A stretch of 64,000 nt of DNA, taken from contig NZ_CP059067.1 in assembly GCF_017795745.1 (NCBI RefSeq), positions 2,852,001 through 2,916,000 of the forward strand. The letters are read 5' to 3'. Position 1 is the first letter of the stretch. Every line of letters begins with the position of its first letter. A program made the translations under genes and the position numbers. Positions 16,289 through 24,807 of this stretch are shown one piece after another. Origin of the DNA: Rhizobacter sp. AJA081-3 (GTDB lineage: Bacteria > Pseudomonadota > Gammaproteobacteria > Burkholderiales > Burkholderiaceae_C). A model generated the notes under the pieces. That model searched no databases. It was not told the origin of the DNA and saw nothing but the letters and a program-made list of their open reading frames with translations.

Positions 16289-17293
16289 TCACGCTTCCTT
16301 CAGCCACAGGCCGCGCAGCAGGTCCATGTTCAGGCCGCCGGCGTGGAAGGTGCTGCCGGTGTCGAGGTTGCTCACCCACACTTCGGCAGGCGCGAACAGC
16401 GCGCCGTCGATCTTGTAGAAGTCGTACTCGACGGCCTTGAAGATCTCGGCGAACGAGCGCCCGTAATCCTTCGAGTTGCGCGAAGGCAGCTTCACGGCGA
16501 GCGCACGCGCCGCCTCGTCGCTGCCGCGCACGCTCAGGTGCACGCGGCCGCCGTAGAGGATGGCGTCGTTGGTGCGGCCCATCGCCTCCACGCCGTCCGG
16601 GCTCGGCGAAGGCAGCGGCGCGGTAGCCACGCCGTCGACGATGTGCGAGAGATCGAAGCCGATCTCGTGCGACTTGTGCAGCGCCACCTCGAGCACGCGT
16701 GCCACCACCTGCGTGGTGCCGGCCTCGCTGCTCGTGGGCGTCAGCACGATCGTCAGGCCCTGTGGCTGCAGCGCGCAGTCGCGCAGGATCTTCTGCACCA
16801 CCACGGCGGGCGGCACGCGGTCGACTTCCATCACCAGCACGCCCTGGTCGGCACGGTCGCGGTAGCCGAGTTCGGCATACAGCGGTTCCTTGGCAGCCAG
16901 CGCGCGCGCCGGGCCGGAGCCGAGCGAGAAGAACTTCTTGCCGCCGGTCTCTTCCTTGCTCGCCGAGAGGCTCCAGCCGGCGTACTGGCTGGCCAGGCAG
17001 GCCAGCACCGGCTGCGAACTGCGCACCTCCAGCCAGGTCGGCCAGCCGTCGACTGCGCCGCTGCGCGCGGTGACGCTGCCGAAGCCGCCGAGGCAGATCT
17101 CGCCGATCAACAGGCCGGCCTCGATGCCGCCCCCGGCCACGATGCCGGCGTCGACGACACGCGCGCCACTCGCGTCCTGCGTCACCTTCACGCGCAGCGC
17201 ATCGGCGTCGGCGACGAGCCGCTCGACCCAGGGCTGCACATGCGCGTTCAGGCTCAGCGTGCTGCCGGCCAGGGCCGCGGGATGGTCACTCAT
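16289..17293 (-). CDS. mch: Methenyl-H4MPT cyclohydrolase
   Basis: This 334-aa protein (MSDHPAALAGSTLSLNAHVQPWVERL) converts methenyl-H4MPT to formyl-H4MPT, linking MtdB to FhcD. Conserved Mch blocks are visible, including AGGGIEAGLLIGEICLGGFG, ASKEETGGKKFFSLGSGPAR and ILYGGRVHL. Length matches the family. Its ATG overlaps the stop of the upstream ATP-grasp gene as ATGA. No abnormality is seen. Confidence 0.96.
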   Translation of the reverse strand: MSDHPAALAGSTLSLNAHVQPWVERLVADADALRVKVTQDASGARVVDAGIVAGGGIEAGLLIGEICLGGFGSVTARSGAVDGWPTWLEVRSSQPVLACLASQYAGWSLSASKEETGGKKFFSLGSGPARALAAKEPLYAELGYRDRADQGVLVMEVDRVPPAVVVQKILRDCALQPQGLTIVLTPTSSEAGTTQVVARVLEVALHKSHEIGFDLSHIVDGVATAPLPSPSPDGVEAMGRTNDAILYGGRVHLSVRGSDEAARALAVKLPSRNSKDYGRSFAEIFKAVEYDFYKIDGALFAPAEVWVSNLDTGSTFHAGGLNMDLLRGLWLKEA

Positions 17294-18411
17294 GTCGTCG
17301 TCTCCAGGGAAGCCAGCAGCGCGTCGCGGCGGCTGGCGAGTCGGGTGGTCACCTCGTGCACGTCGCGGCCTTCGGCCACGAGGCTGCACAGCGGGTCGCC
17401 GGCGGCGATTTGCGTTTCGGCGCAGGGAAGGTCTCGCACACCTTCGCGACAAGCGATCTGCGCGGCCAAGTCGGCATCGACGTGCAGCGCGCGCGGCGCG
17501 AAGACGATCTCGGTGCCGCGCACGCCGTCCATCGGCGCGGGAGCCGGTGGCAGCTCGTCGCGCTGGCAGGCGCGCAGGTGCGCACGCACCGGGCCGCCCT
17601 CGCCCACGCGCGGATAGAGCGCCAGGCTGGCCGGCGGACGGGGGTTGACTTCGAGCACCTCGACAGTATCGCCGTCGAGCAGGAAGTCCAGGCTGCCCAG
17701 CCCTCGCAGGCGGAATACGGCGACGAGCAGCCGCGTGACGGCGGTCACCTCGCGCTGGATCTTGTCGCCGATCGGCACCGGACCGATCACGCCGCAGAAC
17801 ACGAAGGGCCGATCGCCCACCGGACTCGGCACCTGCGCATTGAATCCGAGCAGCACGGCGTCGCGCCCATTGGCGACGAAGGTGGCCGACATCGACAAAC
17901 CGCGCCGTTCGCGCTGCCAGTAGCGGCCGGTCTCGGCCATGTCGTCGGCCGAGGCGCGACGCACCTGCCAGCCGCCGCAGCCGCCGGCGTCCTTGAGCAG
18001 CCAGCCTGCCGGCGAAGCCGGCGGCTCCATGGCCACGGACGGAAAGCCGATGCCGTGCGATTGCAGCACGCCGAAGAACTGCATCGGGTCGCGCACGCGG
18101 CGAACGTCGATCGGCGCCGTGCCGATCAAGGGCAACAGCGCGGCCCCGCGTGCCAGCAGATCGGCGCGGCCGTCGAAGCCACTGCCGGCGATCCAGCCCG
18201 CCACATCGCCGCGCTGCGCGAGCGCCGACAGCGCGGCGAGCAGCTTGCCATCGTCGATGCGCAGCGCCGGCGTGGCACCGATGTCTTGCCACGCCGAGGC
18301 CTGACGTTGCGTGTCGGCGTCGCCGAAGCAGTCGAGCGCGACCGTGCGCGTGCCGTCGAGTGCAGCGCTCTCGACCAGGGCCCGCGCGGAGAGCGCCGCG
18401 ACCGCGAGCAC
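17290..18411 (-). CDS. COG2232-type ATP-grasp protein of the H4MPT cluster
   Basis: This 373-aa protein is an ATP-grasp enzyme of the type found between mtdB and mch in methylotrophs. The lysine region (GWLLKDAGGCGGWQVR) and the terminal metal site (TVEVLEVNPRPPASL) are recognisable. The likely start is a GTG at 18411, 7 bp after the mtdB stop. The catalysed ligation is unknown; because methanofuran and H4MPT both carry amide-linked glutamates, a cofactor-tailoring ligase is the natural guess. It is the third ATP-grasp protein of the island, beside MfnD and the RimK-like protein. Confidence 0.78.
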   Translation of the reverse strand: MLAVAALSARALVESAALDGTRTVALDCFGDADTQRQASAWQDIGATPALRIDDGKLLAALSALAQRGDVAGWIAGSGFDGRADLLARGAALLPLIGTAPIDVRRVRDPMQFFGVLQSHGIGFPSVAMEPPASPAGWLLKDAGGCGGWQVRRASADDMAETGRYWQRERRGLSMSATFVANGRDAVLLGFNAQVPSPVGDRPFVFCGVIGPVPIGDKIQREVTAVTRLLVAVFRLRGLGSLDFLLDGDTVEVLEVNPRPPASLALYPRVGEGGPVRAHLRACQRDELPPAPAPMDGVRGTEIVFAPRALHVDADLAAQIACREGVRDLPCAETQIAAGDPLCSLVAEGRDVHEVTTRLASRRDALLASLETTT

Positions 18412-18418
18412 GGCGGGC

Positions 18419-19339
18419 TCAGCCGCCCTTGCCGGCCGCGGACTCGGCCAGGAAGGCGCGCGCCGTGGCGAAGGCCTCGGCGAAGCCGAGCGTCACCGCC
18501 TTGGGCGCATCGCGCATCTGCACCAGCAGGCGATGCTGCGTCTGGTACTTGACGTTGCCGATCGCCAGCGCGCCGATGCCCACGGCGTTGGTGCCGGCCA
18601 GCGGCTTGGCGTCGTCCATCACGCCGACGCCGGCCACGCCCTCGGGCGGCACCGCGTTCACGTCGGCGGCCACCTTCATGCGCTTCACGTGGCTCAGGTC
18701 CTCGGCCGACACCACCTGCACGCCGGCAGCGGCGCAGGCGAGCACCACGTCGGCATCGGCGATCGAGGTGCGCACCGCGGCGCGGTCGCCGCCGGAGATG
18801 CCGTGGATGGTCACGCCGAAGCGCTTGCCGGTCTGCTGGGCGGCCTCTTCGGCCACGTCGATGCCGTTGCGGCTGGACAGCGCGACCTCGGCCCCGGCCA
18901 TGGCCGCGAGCACGCCGGCGATGCGGCCCACCGGCCCGGTGCCGCCGAGGATGACCACGCGCTGGCCCTTCAGGCCCTGCGGCTGCGTCTTCAGCAGTGC
19001 CGCCTCGACGCAGGCCACCATCGCCGCGGCGGTGGTGTAGGCGCCGCTCGGGTCGGCCATCACCGACACCACGAAGGGCGGCACCATCGCCTTGGTCGAG
19101 CGCTCCAGCATGTCGGCGGCGAGCAGCGCGTCGCGCCCGCCGATGAACAGCCCGGTGCGCGCCACGCCCTTCGGGCCGCGCGAGAAGATCGCGTCCTGCG
19201 TCAGCGCGGTCACGCTATCGATGCCGGCGTCGCAGTACGGCACGATGATCTGGTAGCCGGCGTCTGCGGCCATGTTGATGTCGAACGGGCTCATCTGCTT
19301 GCCCGGCGTGATCATGTGGAGGATGTAGGGGCGTTCCAT
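18419..19339 (-). CDS. mtdB: NAD(P)-dependent methylene-H4MPT dehydrogenase
   Basis: This 306-aa protein (MERPYILHMITPGKQMSPFDINMAADAGY) oxidises methylene-H4MPT to methenyl-H4MPT. The N-terminal ITPGKQMSPFDINMA block is typical of MtdB, and a Rossmann motif follows (VVILGGTGPVGRIAG). Out-of-frame extensions upstream are antisense or shadow frames. It lies 38 bp downstream of mptG and upstream of the COG2232 gene, in the operon ending with the CitG-like gene. Confidence 0.95.
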   Translation of the reverse strand: MERPYILHMITPGKQMSPFDINMAADAGYQIIVPYCDAGIDSVTALTQDAIFSRGPKGVARTGLFIGGRDALLAADMLERSTKAMVPPFVVSVMADPSGAYTTAAAMVACVEAALLKTQPQGLKGQRVVILGGTGPVGRIAGVLAAMAGAEVALSSRNGIDVAEEAAQQTGKRFGVTIHGISGGDRAAVRTSIADADVVLACAAAGVQVVSAEDLSHVKRMKVAADVNAVPPEGVAGVGVMDDAKPLAGTNAVGIGALAIGNVKYQTQHRLLVQMRDAPKAVTLGFAEAFATARAFLAESAAGKGG

Positions 19340-19377
19340 GGCGAATCGCAATCTGTGAAGGTTGGGAGAAGAAGTAT

Positions 19378-20436
19378 TCAGCGGGCCGGCAGGTCGGCCA
19401 CCACGGCACCGCGGCGGCGCGCGGTGACCACGCGCACGGTCAAGGCGTCGTCGACGACGCCGGCCGCGCGCGCGGCTTCGATCAGGCCCAGCGCGGCATC
19501 CGCCGAGGGCACGATGGCGAATCCGGTGGGGCCCCAGGAGCTCTGCCCGATCGCCGCGGCATCGCCGGCCGAGGCACCCCACCAGCGCATCAGGCGGCCG
19601 ACGGCGGCGCTGGTCCAGGCGCTGCCGTCCTGCGCCGGCGCGAAATGGTCGCCCAGCAGTTGCTGCACGCGGTTCAGGCCCGGCGCGAAGGCTGCGAAAT
19701 CGTCGCTTGCCGCGCCCGGCAGCACGCGCATCAGCACCTGGTGGCAGATATCGGCCGCAGCGGCCTGCGGCAGCGGCGGCAGTCGGGCAATCGCCTCGCG
19801 TTCGCCGGAGCCGGACAGGCCACGCAAGCGTTCGTCGAGCACGACGATGACGCGCCAGCCCAGCGGCAACTCGACGCGCGAGAGCAGCTGCGCGGGCGAT
19901 CCATCGCGCCCCGGCCCGCCGTCGAGCAGCAGCCCGCCGGCATCGAAGCCGGCGATGCCGATGCCCGAGCGTTGGCCGCGGCCCAGCCATGACGCCAGCG
20001 TGGGCGTGTCCACGTCCAGCGCGTGAAGACGCGCGAAGGCGCAGCCGACGGCCAGCGCGAGTTGCGTGCCCGAGCCGAAGCCGGCATGCGCCGGGAGCAC
20101 CTGGTGCAGGCGCAACGACAGCGGCGCATGGCAGCCGCTGCGTTCGCGCAGGCGCTGCAGGTGGGCGGATGCGCGCCCGAGTTCGTCTTGCGCGGCCAGC
20201 GTGTCGGCGCTCAGCGCATCGTGCTCAGCCGGCGCGAGTTCGAGCCCGGTCTCGAAACCGTCGATGACCAGGCCGATGCTGCCGAAGCGCCGCCCCAGCG
20301 AGCCCGAGGGGTCGAGGAAGCCCAGGTGCAGGCGGCCCGGCGCGCGCACGCTCACGCCGGCGCGGGCTTGGGCGCGAGGCGAGGTCGTCGAGGGGCTGGG
20401 CATGGGTCGGAACGGGGCGTCGATCGGGCGGAGCAT
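19378..20436 (-). CDS. mptG: Beta-ribofuranosylaminobenzene 5'-phosphate synthase
   Basis: MptG makes the first committed arylamine intermediate of methanopterin from p-hydroxy- or p-aminobenzoate and PRPP. The 352-aa frame carries the GHMP-kinase-like core (RAPGRLHLGFLDPSG; LPAHAGFGSGTQLALAVG) and a C-terminal WGPTGFAI block. The ATG at 20436 lies almost on the predicted sigma-54 transcription start, so the in-frame ATG at 20403 (MPSPSTTSP, 341 aa), which leaves a 33-nt leader, may be the true start. It heads the operon mptG-mtdB-ATPgrasp-mch-rimK-like-citG-like. Confidence 0.92.
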   Translation of the reverse strand: MLRPIDAPFRPMPSPSTTSPRAQARAGVSVRAPGRLHLGFLDPSGSLGRRFGSIGLVIDGFETGLELAPAEHDALSADTLAAQDELGRASAHLQRLRERSGCHAPLSLRLHQVLPAHAGFGSGTQLALAVGCAFARLHALDVDTPTLASWLGRGQRSGIGIAGFDAGGLLLDGGPGRDGSPAQLLSRVELPLGWRVIVVLDERLRGLSGSGEREAIARLPPLPQAAAADICHQVLMRVLPGAASDDFAAFAPGLNRVQQLLGDHFAPAQDGSAWTSAAVGRLMRWWGASAGDAAAIGQSSWGPTGFAIVPSADAALGLIEAARAAGVVDDALTVRVVTARRRGAVVADLPAR

Positions 20437-20448
20437 ACGGCCAAGGTA

Positions 20449-20463
20449 GCAAGGGCCGTTCCG
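20449..20463 (-). promoter_or_regulatory. Candidate sigma-54 (-24/-12) promoter of the mptG operon
   Basis: The minus strand reads CGGAACGGCCCTTGC followed by T. The -12 half (TTGCT) is perfect and the -24 half (CGGAACG) differs from TGGCACG at two positions. GG (20462/20461) and GC (20450/20449) are 10 nt apart. The inferred start is near 20437. On its own this would be a moderate match. Its weight comes from the palindrome exactly 61.5 bp away, reproducing the geometry at fhcB. Confidence 0.62.
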
Positions 20464-20517
20464 CCACGGGAACTCACCCGCGCAGGTGCCTGCGGGGCGG
20501 CGTTGTCCCGTTCCGGG

Positions 20518-20528
20518 GACACTGTGTC
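20518..20528. promoter_or_regulatory. Palindromic upstream activator site (mptG)
   Basis: GACAC-T-GTGTC is a perfect 11-nt inverted repeat in the 118-bp gap between the carbinolamine dehydratase gene and mptG. Its core ACACTGTGT is the reverse complement of the core at fhcB. Its centre (20523) is 61.5 bp from the -24 GG, identical to the fhcB spacing. Confidence 0.62.
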
Positions 20529-20554
20529 AACGCAGCCGCAGCCGCCGAGCTGCG

Positions 20555-20944
20555 TCAGTCGTACTTGAGGTACTTGAAGCGCGGGTCGTCCGGCGTGCCT
20601 TCGAGCACCGCCTCCGCTTCCTGGCCGGGCTGCCACATCAGCACTTCTTCGATCTTCTTCGCCAGCTCGAAGTCCTTCTCGGTGATGCCCTTGGCGGCGT
20701 GGTTCATCAGCTTGACGGTGACGAAGGCGTACGACACGTTGAGGTCCGGGTGATGCCAGGCCGCCTCGGCCAGGTGGCCGACGGTGTTGACCACCATCAG
20801 CGTGCCCTTCCAGCCGCTGGTCTTGTACTTGCGCCGGATCCAGCCGTCCTCGAAGGTCCACTTCGGCAACTCGGCCTTCAGGCGCGCGTCGACTTCCTCG
20901 ACCGTGTAGACCTCGTCCTTGCCCTTGCGTCGCCACTGCGTCAT
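20555..20944 (-). CDS. Pterin-4a-carbinolamine dehydratase family protein
   Basis: This 129-aa protein (MTQWRRKGKDEVYTVEEVDARL) is a PCD/DcoH-fold protein. Active-site features are partly visible (AAWHHPDLNVSYAFVTV, NHAAKGITEKDFELA; the usual Thr-His of the second motif is Asn-His). PCD recycles the 4a-hydroxy pterin made by aromatic amino acid hydroxylases; members also occur in bacteria without such a hydroxylase. The ATG has a CAGGAG ribosome site. It is 34 bp downstream of the fumarylacetoacetase gene and 118 bp upstream of mptG, so it could belong functionally to either side. Confidence 0.85.
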   Translation of the reverse strand: MTQWRRKGKDEVYTVEEVDARLKAELPKWTFEDGWIRRKYKTSGWKGTLMVVNTVGHLAEAAWHHPDLNVSYAFVTVKLMNHAAKGITEKDFELAKKIEEVLMWQPGQEAEAVLEGTPDDPRFKYLKYD

Positions 20945-20978
20945 GTCCGTCTCCTGTGCTCGATCGTTGGCGAGCGTG

Positions 20979-22304
20979 TCACGCCACCGCCCGCGATGCA
21001 AGCACCTGGCCTTCGCACACGCCGAAGCCGATGCGGCGCGCGCCCTCACGCTCGCAATGGGCGCGCAGCACGAGGCTGTCCCCGTCTTCGAGGAAGGTTC
21101 GCGTCTCGCCATTGGCCAGGGTGATGGGCCGCTTGCCGCCTTCGGTGAGCTCGAGCAGCGAGCCGCCCTGCCCCGGCGCCGGACCCGACTGCGTACCCGA
21201 GCCGAGCAGGTCGCCCGCGCCCAGGTTGCAGCCGTTGACGGTGTGGTGGGCGATCAACTGTGCGATCGTCCAGTACGAGTCGCGGAAGTTCGACCGCATC
21301 AGCCGCTCATGCGGCAGGCCGGCTTCGCGCATGCGCGGTGTCTGGATCGACGCCTCGAGCGTGATGTCGAAGGCACCGGCGGCGCGGTTCGCCGCCGAAT
21401 CGAGGTAGGGCAAGGGCTGCGGGTCGCCGGCCGGGCGCTCGAAGGGCACACGGAACGGCGCCAGCGCCTCGGGCATGACCACCCAGGGCGAGATCGTGGT
21501 CGCGAAGTTCTTCGACAGGAAGGGCCCGAGCGGTTGGTACTCCCAGGCCTGAACGTCGCGCGCCGACCAGTCGTTGAGCAGCACGATGCCGAACAGCGCG
21601 TCTTCCGCCTTCGTGATCGGCACCGGCTCGCCGAGCGCATTGCCCGCGCCGATGAGGAAGCCCAGCTCCAGCTCGTGGTCGAGCCGCGCGCTCGGCGCCA
21701 GCCGCGGTTGCGCGTCGTTCGGGCCCTTCACCTGGCCGAGCGGGCGGTGGAAACGCTGGCCGCTCACGCCGATCGACGAGGCGCGGCCGTGGTAGCCGAT
21801 CGGCACCCACTGATAGTTGGGCAGCAACGGGTTGTCGGGGCGGAACAGCTTGCCCACCGCGGTGGCATGGTGGATGCCGGTGTAGAAGTCGGTGTAGTCA
21901 CCGATGCGGCAAGGCAGGCCCATCTCGAGGGCCGCTTGTGGCACCAGGCACAGCTCGAGGAAGGGCCCCTGCTCGCTGCCGTCGCGCAAGGCCACCGACA
22001 GCGCGCTGCGCACGCCGCGCCGCGCGACCGGCCCGAGAGCCATGAAGCCGAGCAGATCGCCTGCGGCCAGAGGCTGCAGCCACTGCGCCACCTCGCGTCC
22101 CCAGGGGCATTGCTCAGCGGAAAGTCGCAGGTCCAGCACCTGGTCGCCGATGGCCACGCCGAAGCGCCACGGCTCCTCGCTGCCCTTGCGGCGGAAGCGC
22201 CCGAGCGGCAGGTTCTGGATCGGGAAGTCGGTGCCGGCCTCGTTGGCCGAGGCGACCCAGCTGCGCAGCGATGGATCGTGCGTGTCGTCGAGCGCCGCGC
22301 TCAT
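20979..22304 (-). CDS. fahA: Fumarylacetoacetase
   Basis: This 441-aa protein has a typical FAH N-terminal SH3-like domain and the hydrolase domain. Metal ligands are in place: YTDFYTGIHHA, the DHELELGFLIG glutamates and LLNDWSARDVQAWEYQPLG. It hydrolyses fumarylacetoacetate, or a related ring-cleavage product, to fumarate and acetoacetate. The start MSAALDDTHDP overlaps the DUF2783 stop as ATGA; the much longer open frame upstream is spurious. It is the last gene of the five-gene operon starting with the MBL-fold protein. No homogentisate dioxygenase (HmgA) gene is in the window, so the true substrate may differ. Confidence 0.93.
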   Translation of the reverse strand: MSAALDDTHDPSLRSWVASANEAGTDFPIQNLPLGRFRRKGSEEPWRFGVAIGDQVLDLRLSAEQCPWGREVAQWLQPLAAGDLLGFMALGPVARRGVRSALSVALRDGSEQGPFLELCLVPQAALEMGLPCRIGDYTDFYTGIHHATAVGKLFRPDNPLLPNYQWVPIGYHGRASSIGVSGQRFHRPLGQVKGPNDAQPRLAPSARLDHELELGFLIGAGNALGEPVPITKAEDALFGIVLLNDWSARDVQAWEYQPLGPFLSKNFATTISPWVVMPEALAPFRVPFERPAGDPQPLPYLDSAANRAAGAFDITLEASIQTPRMREAGLPHERLMRSNFRDSYWTIAQLIAHHTVNGCNLGAGDLLGSGTQSGPAPGQGGSLLELTEGGKRPITLANGETRTFLEDGDSLVLRAHCEREGARRIGFGVCEGQVLASRAVA

Positions 22305-22549
22305 GCGGCCGATCCACCCGTCGGCACGCCGGCGCGCGCCGCGTCGAGCGCCTCGCGCAGCACGCGAAGGTCGCCGATGTGGTTGGCCAGCAGCAACACC
22401 AGGCGCGCGTTGACGAGCCGGCTGGCTTCGTCGGACAGGCCGCGGTGCGTGTCGATCAGCATCTCGTAGAAGTCGTCGCCGGGCGTGAACGCATGCAGCG
22501 GCGACTGGCCGGGACGGCCGAAGTTCGGGCGGGTGTTGAGGTGTTCCAT
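22301..22549 (-). CDS. DUF2783 small protein
   Basis: This 82-aa acidic/neutral protein (MEHLNTRPNFGRPGQSPLHAF, then GDDFYEMLIDTHRGL) matches the DUF2783 family, which is habitually encoded between an FAD monooxygenase and an FAH-type hydrolase. It has no membrane segment or known catalytic motif; a role as a helper of the neighbouring monooxygenase is possible but unproven. It overlaps the fumarylacetoacetase start by 4 bp. Confidence 0.82.
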   Translation of the reverse strand: MEHLNTRPNFGRPGQSPLHAFTPGDDFYEMLIDTHRGLSDEASRLVNARLVLLLANHIGDLRVLREALDAARAGVPTGGSAA

Positions 22550-22567
22550 CGTCTTCTCTTCGGAAGG

Positions 22568-24241
22568 TCAGGCGTTGCAGGTGGCGCGGGCCAGCGCAGC
22601 GCGCACGGCGGCGGCGTCGAGCCGGCGCCAGCGCGCGGCCACGTGCTGGTCGGGCCGCAGCAGGTAGGCGGTGCCGGGGCGTGCGTCGAGGCGCTTGGCG
22701 GCCACGCCCTGGTGATCGACGACCAGCGACGCGCCGGCCGGCGCATCGCCGTCGACCTGAGACACGATCAGGGAGCGCACCGGGATCGCGGCATCGGCGA
22801 GCGATCGGATCGTCTCGCGCGTGGCGGCGTCGATGTCGGCCGGTCCTGCCACGAACAACATCAACGTGAAGCGGTGGCCGGTGTGCGCGAGCAGCCAGGC
22901 ATCCTGCCCCTGGTGCCGCACCGGCGCGTCGGCCAGCGGCGCGCCCGGGTGCAGCGTGCCTTGGAACGGATCCGCGTCGGGCGTGTTCAACGCCGAGCCC
23001 GTCAGGTGCGCCGGCACCGAGAGCCGCCCCGAATTGACCAGAGATCGCGCGAAGGCATGCTCGCGCGCCAGCGTCAGCACCGCGTTGCGGAAGTCGCGCG
23101 AGACCTGGCTCTTGGGCGTGATGAAGTCGGTGGAGCGTGTCGAGTTCAGCAGGTTCTCGTCGGCGGCGAAGACTCGTTCGTCGCTGTAGCTGTCGAGCAG
23201 CGTGTCGGGCGCCTTGCCGTCCATCACCAGCTTGAGCTTCCACACCAGGTTGTCGGTGTCCTGCAGGCCGGAGTTGGCGCCGCGCGCACCGAAGGGCGAG
23301 ACCTGGTGCGCCGCGTCGCCAACGAACAGCACGCGGCCGTGGCGGAAGCGCTGCATGCGCCGGCACTGGAAGGTGTAGACGCTGACCCATTCGAGCTCGA
23401 ACTCGCGCTCCGGCCCGAGCATGGCGCGGATGCGCGGGATGACGCGCTCGGGCTGCTTCTCCGCTTCGGGGTCGGCATCCCAGCCGAGCTGGAAGTCGAT
23501 GCGCCAGACGTTGTCGGCCTCGCGGTGCAACAGCACGCTCTGCCCCGGGTGAAACGGCGGATCGAACCAGAACCATCGCTCGGCCGGGAAGTCGGCCTTC
23601 ATCACCACATCGGCGATGAGGAAGCGGTCCTGGAACACCTTGCCCTCGATGTCCAGGCCGAGCTGGCGGCGGATCGGGCTGCGTGCGCCGTCAGCGACTA
23701 TGACCCAGTCGGCATCGAGCGAATACCGCCCTTCGGTCGCCTCGACCTCGATGCGCACGCCGTCACCGGCCGGTGTCACACCGACCACCTTGTTCTTCCA
23801 GCGCAGCTCCAGGTTCGGCAGCTCGCTGGCGCGCTTCACGAGGTATTCCTCGAGGTAGTACTGCTGCAGGTTGACCATGCCCGGGCGGTGATGGTCGGCC
23901 TCGGGCAGCAGGTTGAAGCGGAACACCTCGTCGTTGCCGTAGAAGGTGCGCCCGACGTTCCAGGTCACGCCCTTGTCGACCACCGGGTCGCCGCAGCCGA
24001 TGCGGTCGAGGATCTCCAGCGCGCGCTTGGCGTAGCACAGGCCGCGCGAGCCGACGCTGACGGTGTCGTCGTCGTCGAGCAGCAGCACGCGCGTGCCCTG
24101 CATCGCGAGGTCGATCGCCGCGGCCAGGCCGACCGGGCCGGCACCGACGACGATCACCGGGTGGCGTGGCACCTCGCCCGGCCGTTCGATCTCGGCGGGG
24201 CGATGGTGGGCGTAGCGCGGGTAGGTGTAGGTGCTCAGCAT
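22568..24241 (-). CDS. FAD-dependent aromatic monooxygenase
   Basis: This 557-aa class A flavoprotein monooxygenase has the N-terminal FAD motif (VIVVGAGPVGLAAAIDLA), the DG motif (VIVADGARSPIRRQLG) and the GD motif (VLFVGDAAHQVSPFGARG), followed by a thioredoxin-like C-terminal domain. Relatives hydroxylate phenolic acids, for example 3-(3-hydroxyphenyl)propionate. The start MLSTYTYPRY was chosen because upstream extension runs through the VOC and MBL genes in another frame. It sits between the VOC protein and DUF2783 in a catabolic operon. The aromatic substrate is not identifiable. Confidence 0.88.
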   Translation of the reverse strand: MLSTYTYPRYAHHRPAEIERPGEVPRHPVIVVGAGPVGLAAAIDLAMQGTRVLLLDDDDTVSVGSRGLCYAKRALEILDRIGCGDPVVDKGVTWNVGRTFYGNDEVFRFNLLPEADHHRPGMVNLQQYYLEEYLVKRASELPNLELRWKNKVVGVTPAGDGVRIEVEATEGRYSLDADWVIVADGARSPIRRQLGLDIEGKVFQDRFLIADVVMKADFPAERWFWFDPPFHPGQSVLLHREADNVWRIDFQLGWDADPEAEKQPERVIPRIRAMLGPEREFELEWVSVYTFQCRRMQRFRHGRVLFVGDAAHQVSPFGARGANSGLQDTDNLVWKLKLVMDGKAPDTLLDSYSDERVFAADENLLNSTRSTDFITPKSQVSRDFRNAVLTLAREHAFARSLVNSGRLSVPAHLTGSALNTPDADPFQGTLHPGAPLADAPVRHQGQDAWLLAHTGHRFTLMLFVAGPADIDAATRETIRSLADAAIPVRSLIVSQVDGDAPAGASLVVDHQGVAAKRLDARPGTAYLLRPDQHVAARWRRLDAAAVRAALARATCNA

Positions 24242-24258
24242 GGGCGGCTCGTGTGGCG

Positions 24259-24795
24259 TCAGCCGTTGAATTCCTTCTCGTGCATCCAGGCCGCGTGCTT
24301 GGGAGCACGACGGGTCTTCGCCCATTCGTCGAGCATGTCCCACTTCACCGCGTCGAGCTTCGCGTTCATGTCGGCCGTGGCCGTGTCGGCGGCGAGCTCG
24401 ACGCGGTGCCCGTTCGGGTCGAAGAAGTAGATCGACTTGAAGATCGTGTGGTCGGTCGGGCCAATCACCTCGATGCCCGCAGCCTGCAACTTCGTCTTCG
24501 TCGCTTCGAGCTCCTCCAGCGAGCCGACCTTGAACGCGATGTGCTGCACCCATTCCGGCGTGTTGGCGTCGCGGCCCATCGCCGGCGAGTTCGGCAGCTC
24601 GAAGAAGGCGAGGATGTTGCCGCCGCCCGCGTCGAGGAAGACGTGCATGTAGGGGTCGGGCGCGTGCGTCGAGGGCACATGGTCCTCGGCGATGGCGAGC
24701 ACGAAGTCCATGCCCAGGTGTTCGCGGTACCACTGGACGGTCTGCTTGGCGTCGCGGCAGCGGTAGGCGACGTGGTGGATGCGCTGGATGCTCAT
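24259..24795 (-). CDS. VOC-family protein, putative ring-cleavage dioxygenase
   Basis: The 178-aa product has two vicinal-oxygen-chelate modules. Candidate metal ligands are in IHHVAYRC, VQHIAFKV and the terminal DPNGHRVEL glutamate. In this operon, after an aromatic hydroxylase and before a fumarylacetoacetase, the simplest role is an extradiol-type ring-cleavage dioxygenase, though an isomerase role cannot be excluded. A strong GAGGAG ribosome site precedes the ATG; the gap to the MBL-fold gene is 12 bp. Confidence 0.82.
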   Translation of the reverse strand: MSIQRIHHVAYRCRDAKQTVQWYREHLGMDFVLAIAEDHVPSTHAPDPYMHVFLDAGGGNILAFFELPNSPAMGRDANTPEWVQHIAFKVGSLEELEATKTKLQAAGIEVIGPTDHTIFKSIYFFDPNGHRVELAADTATADMNAKLDAVKWDMLDEWAKTRRAPKHAAWMHEKEFNG

Positions 24796-24807
24796 GTGCG
24801 TGTCTCC

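Noticed and set aside
22271-24430. A 719-codon plus-strand frame
   Set aside because: Antisense to the FAD monooxygenase, whose three flavin motifs are intact.
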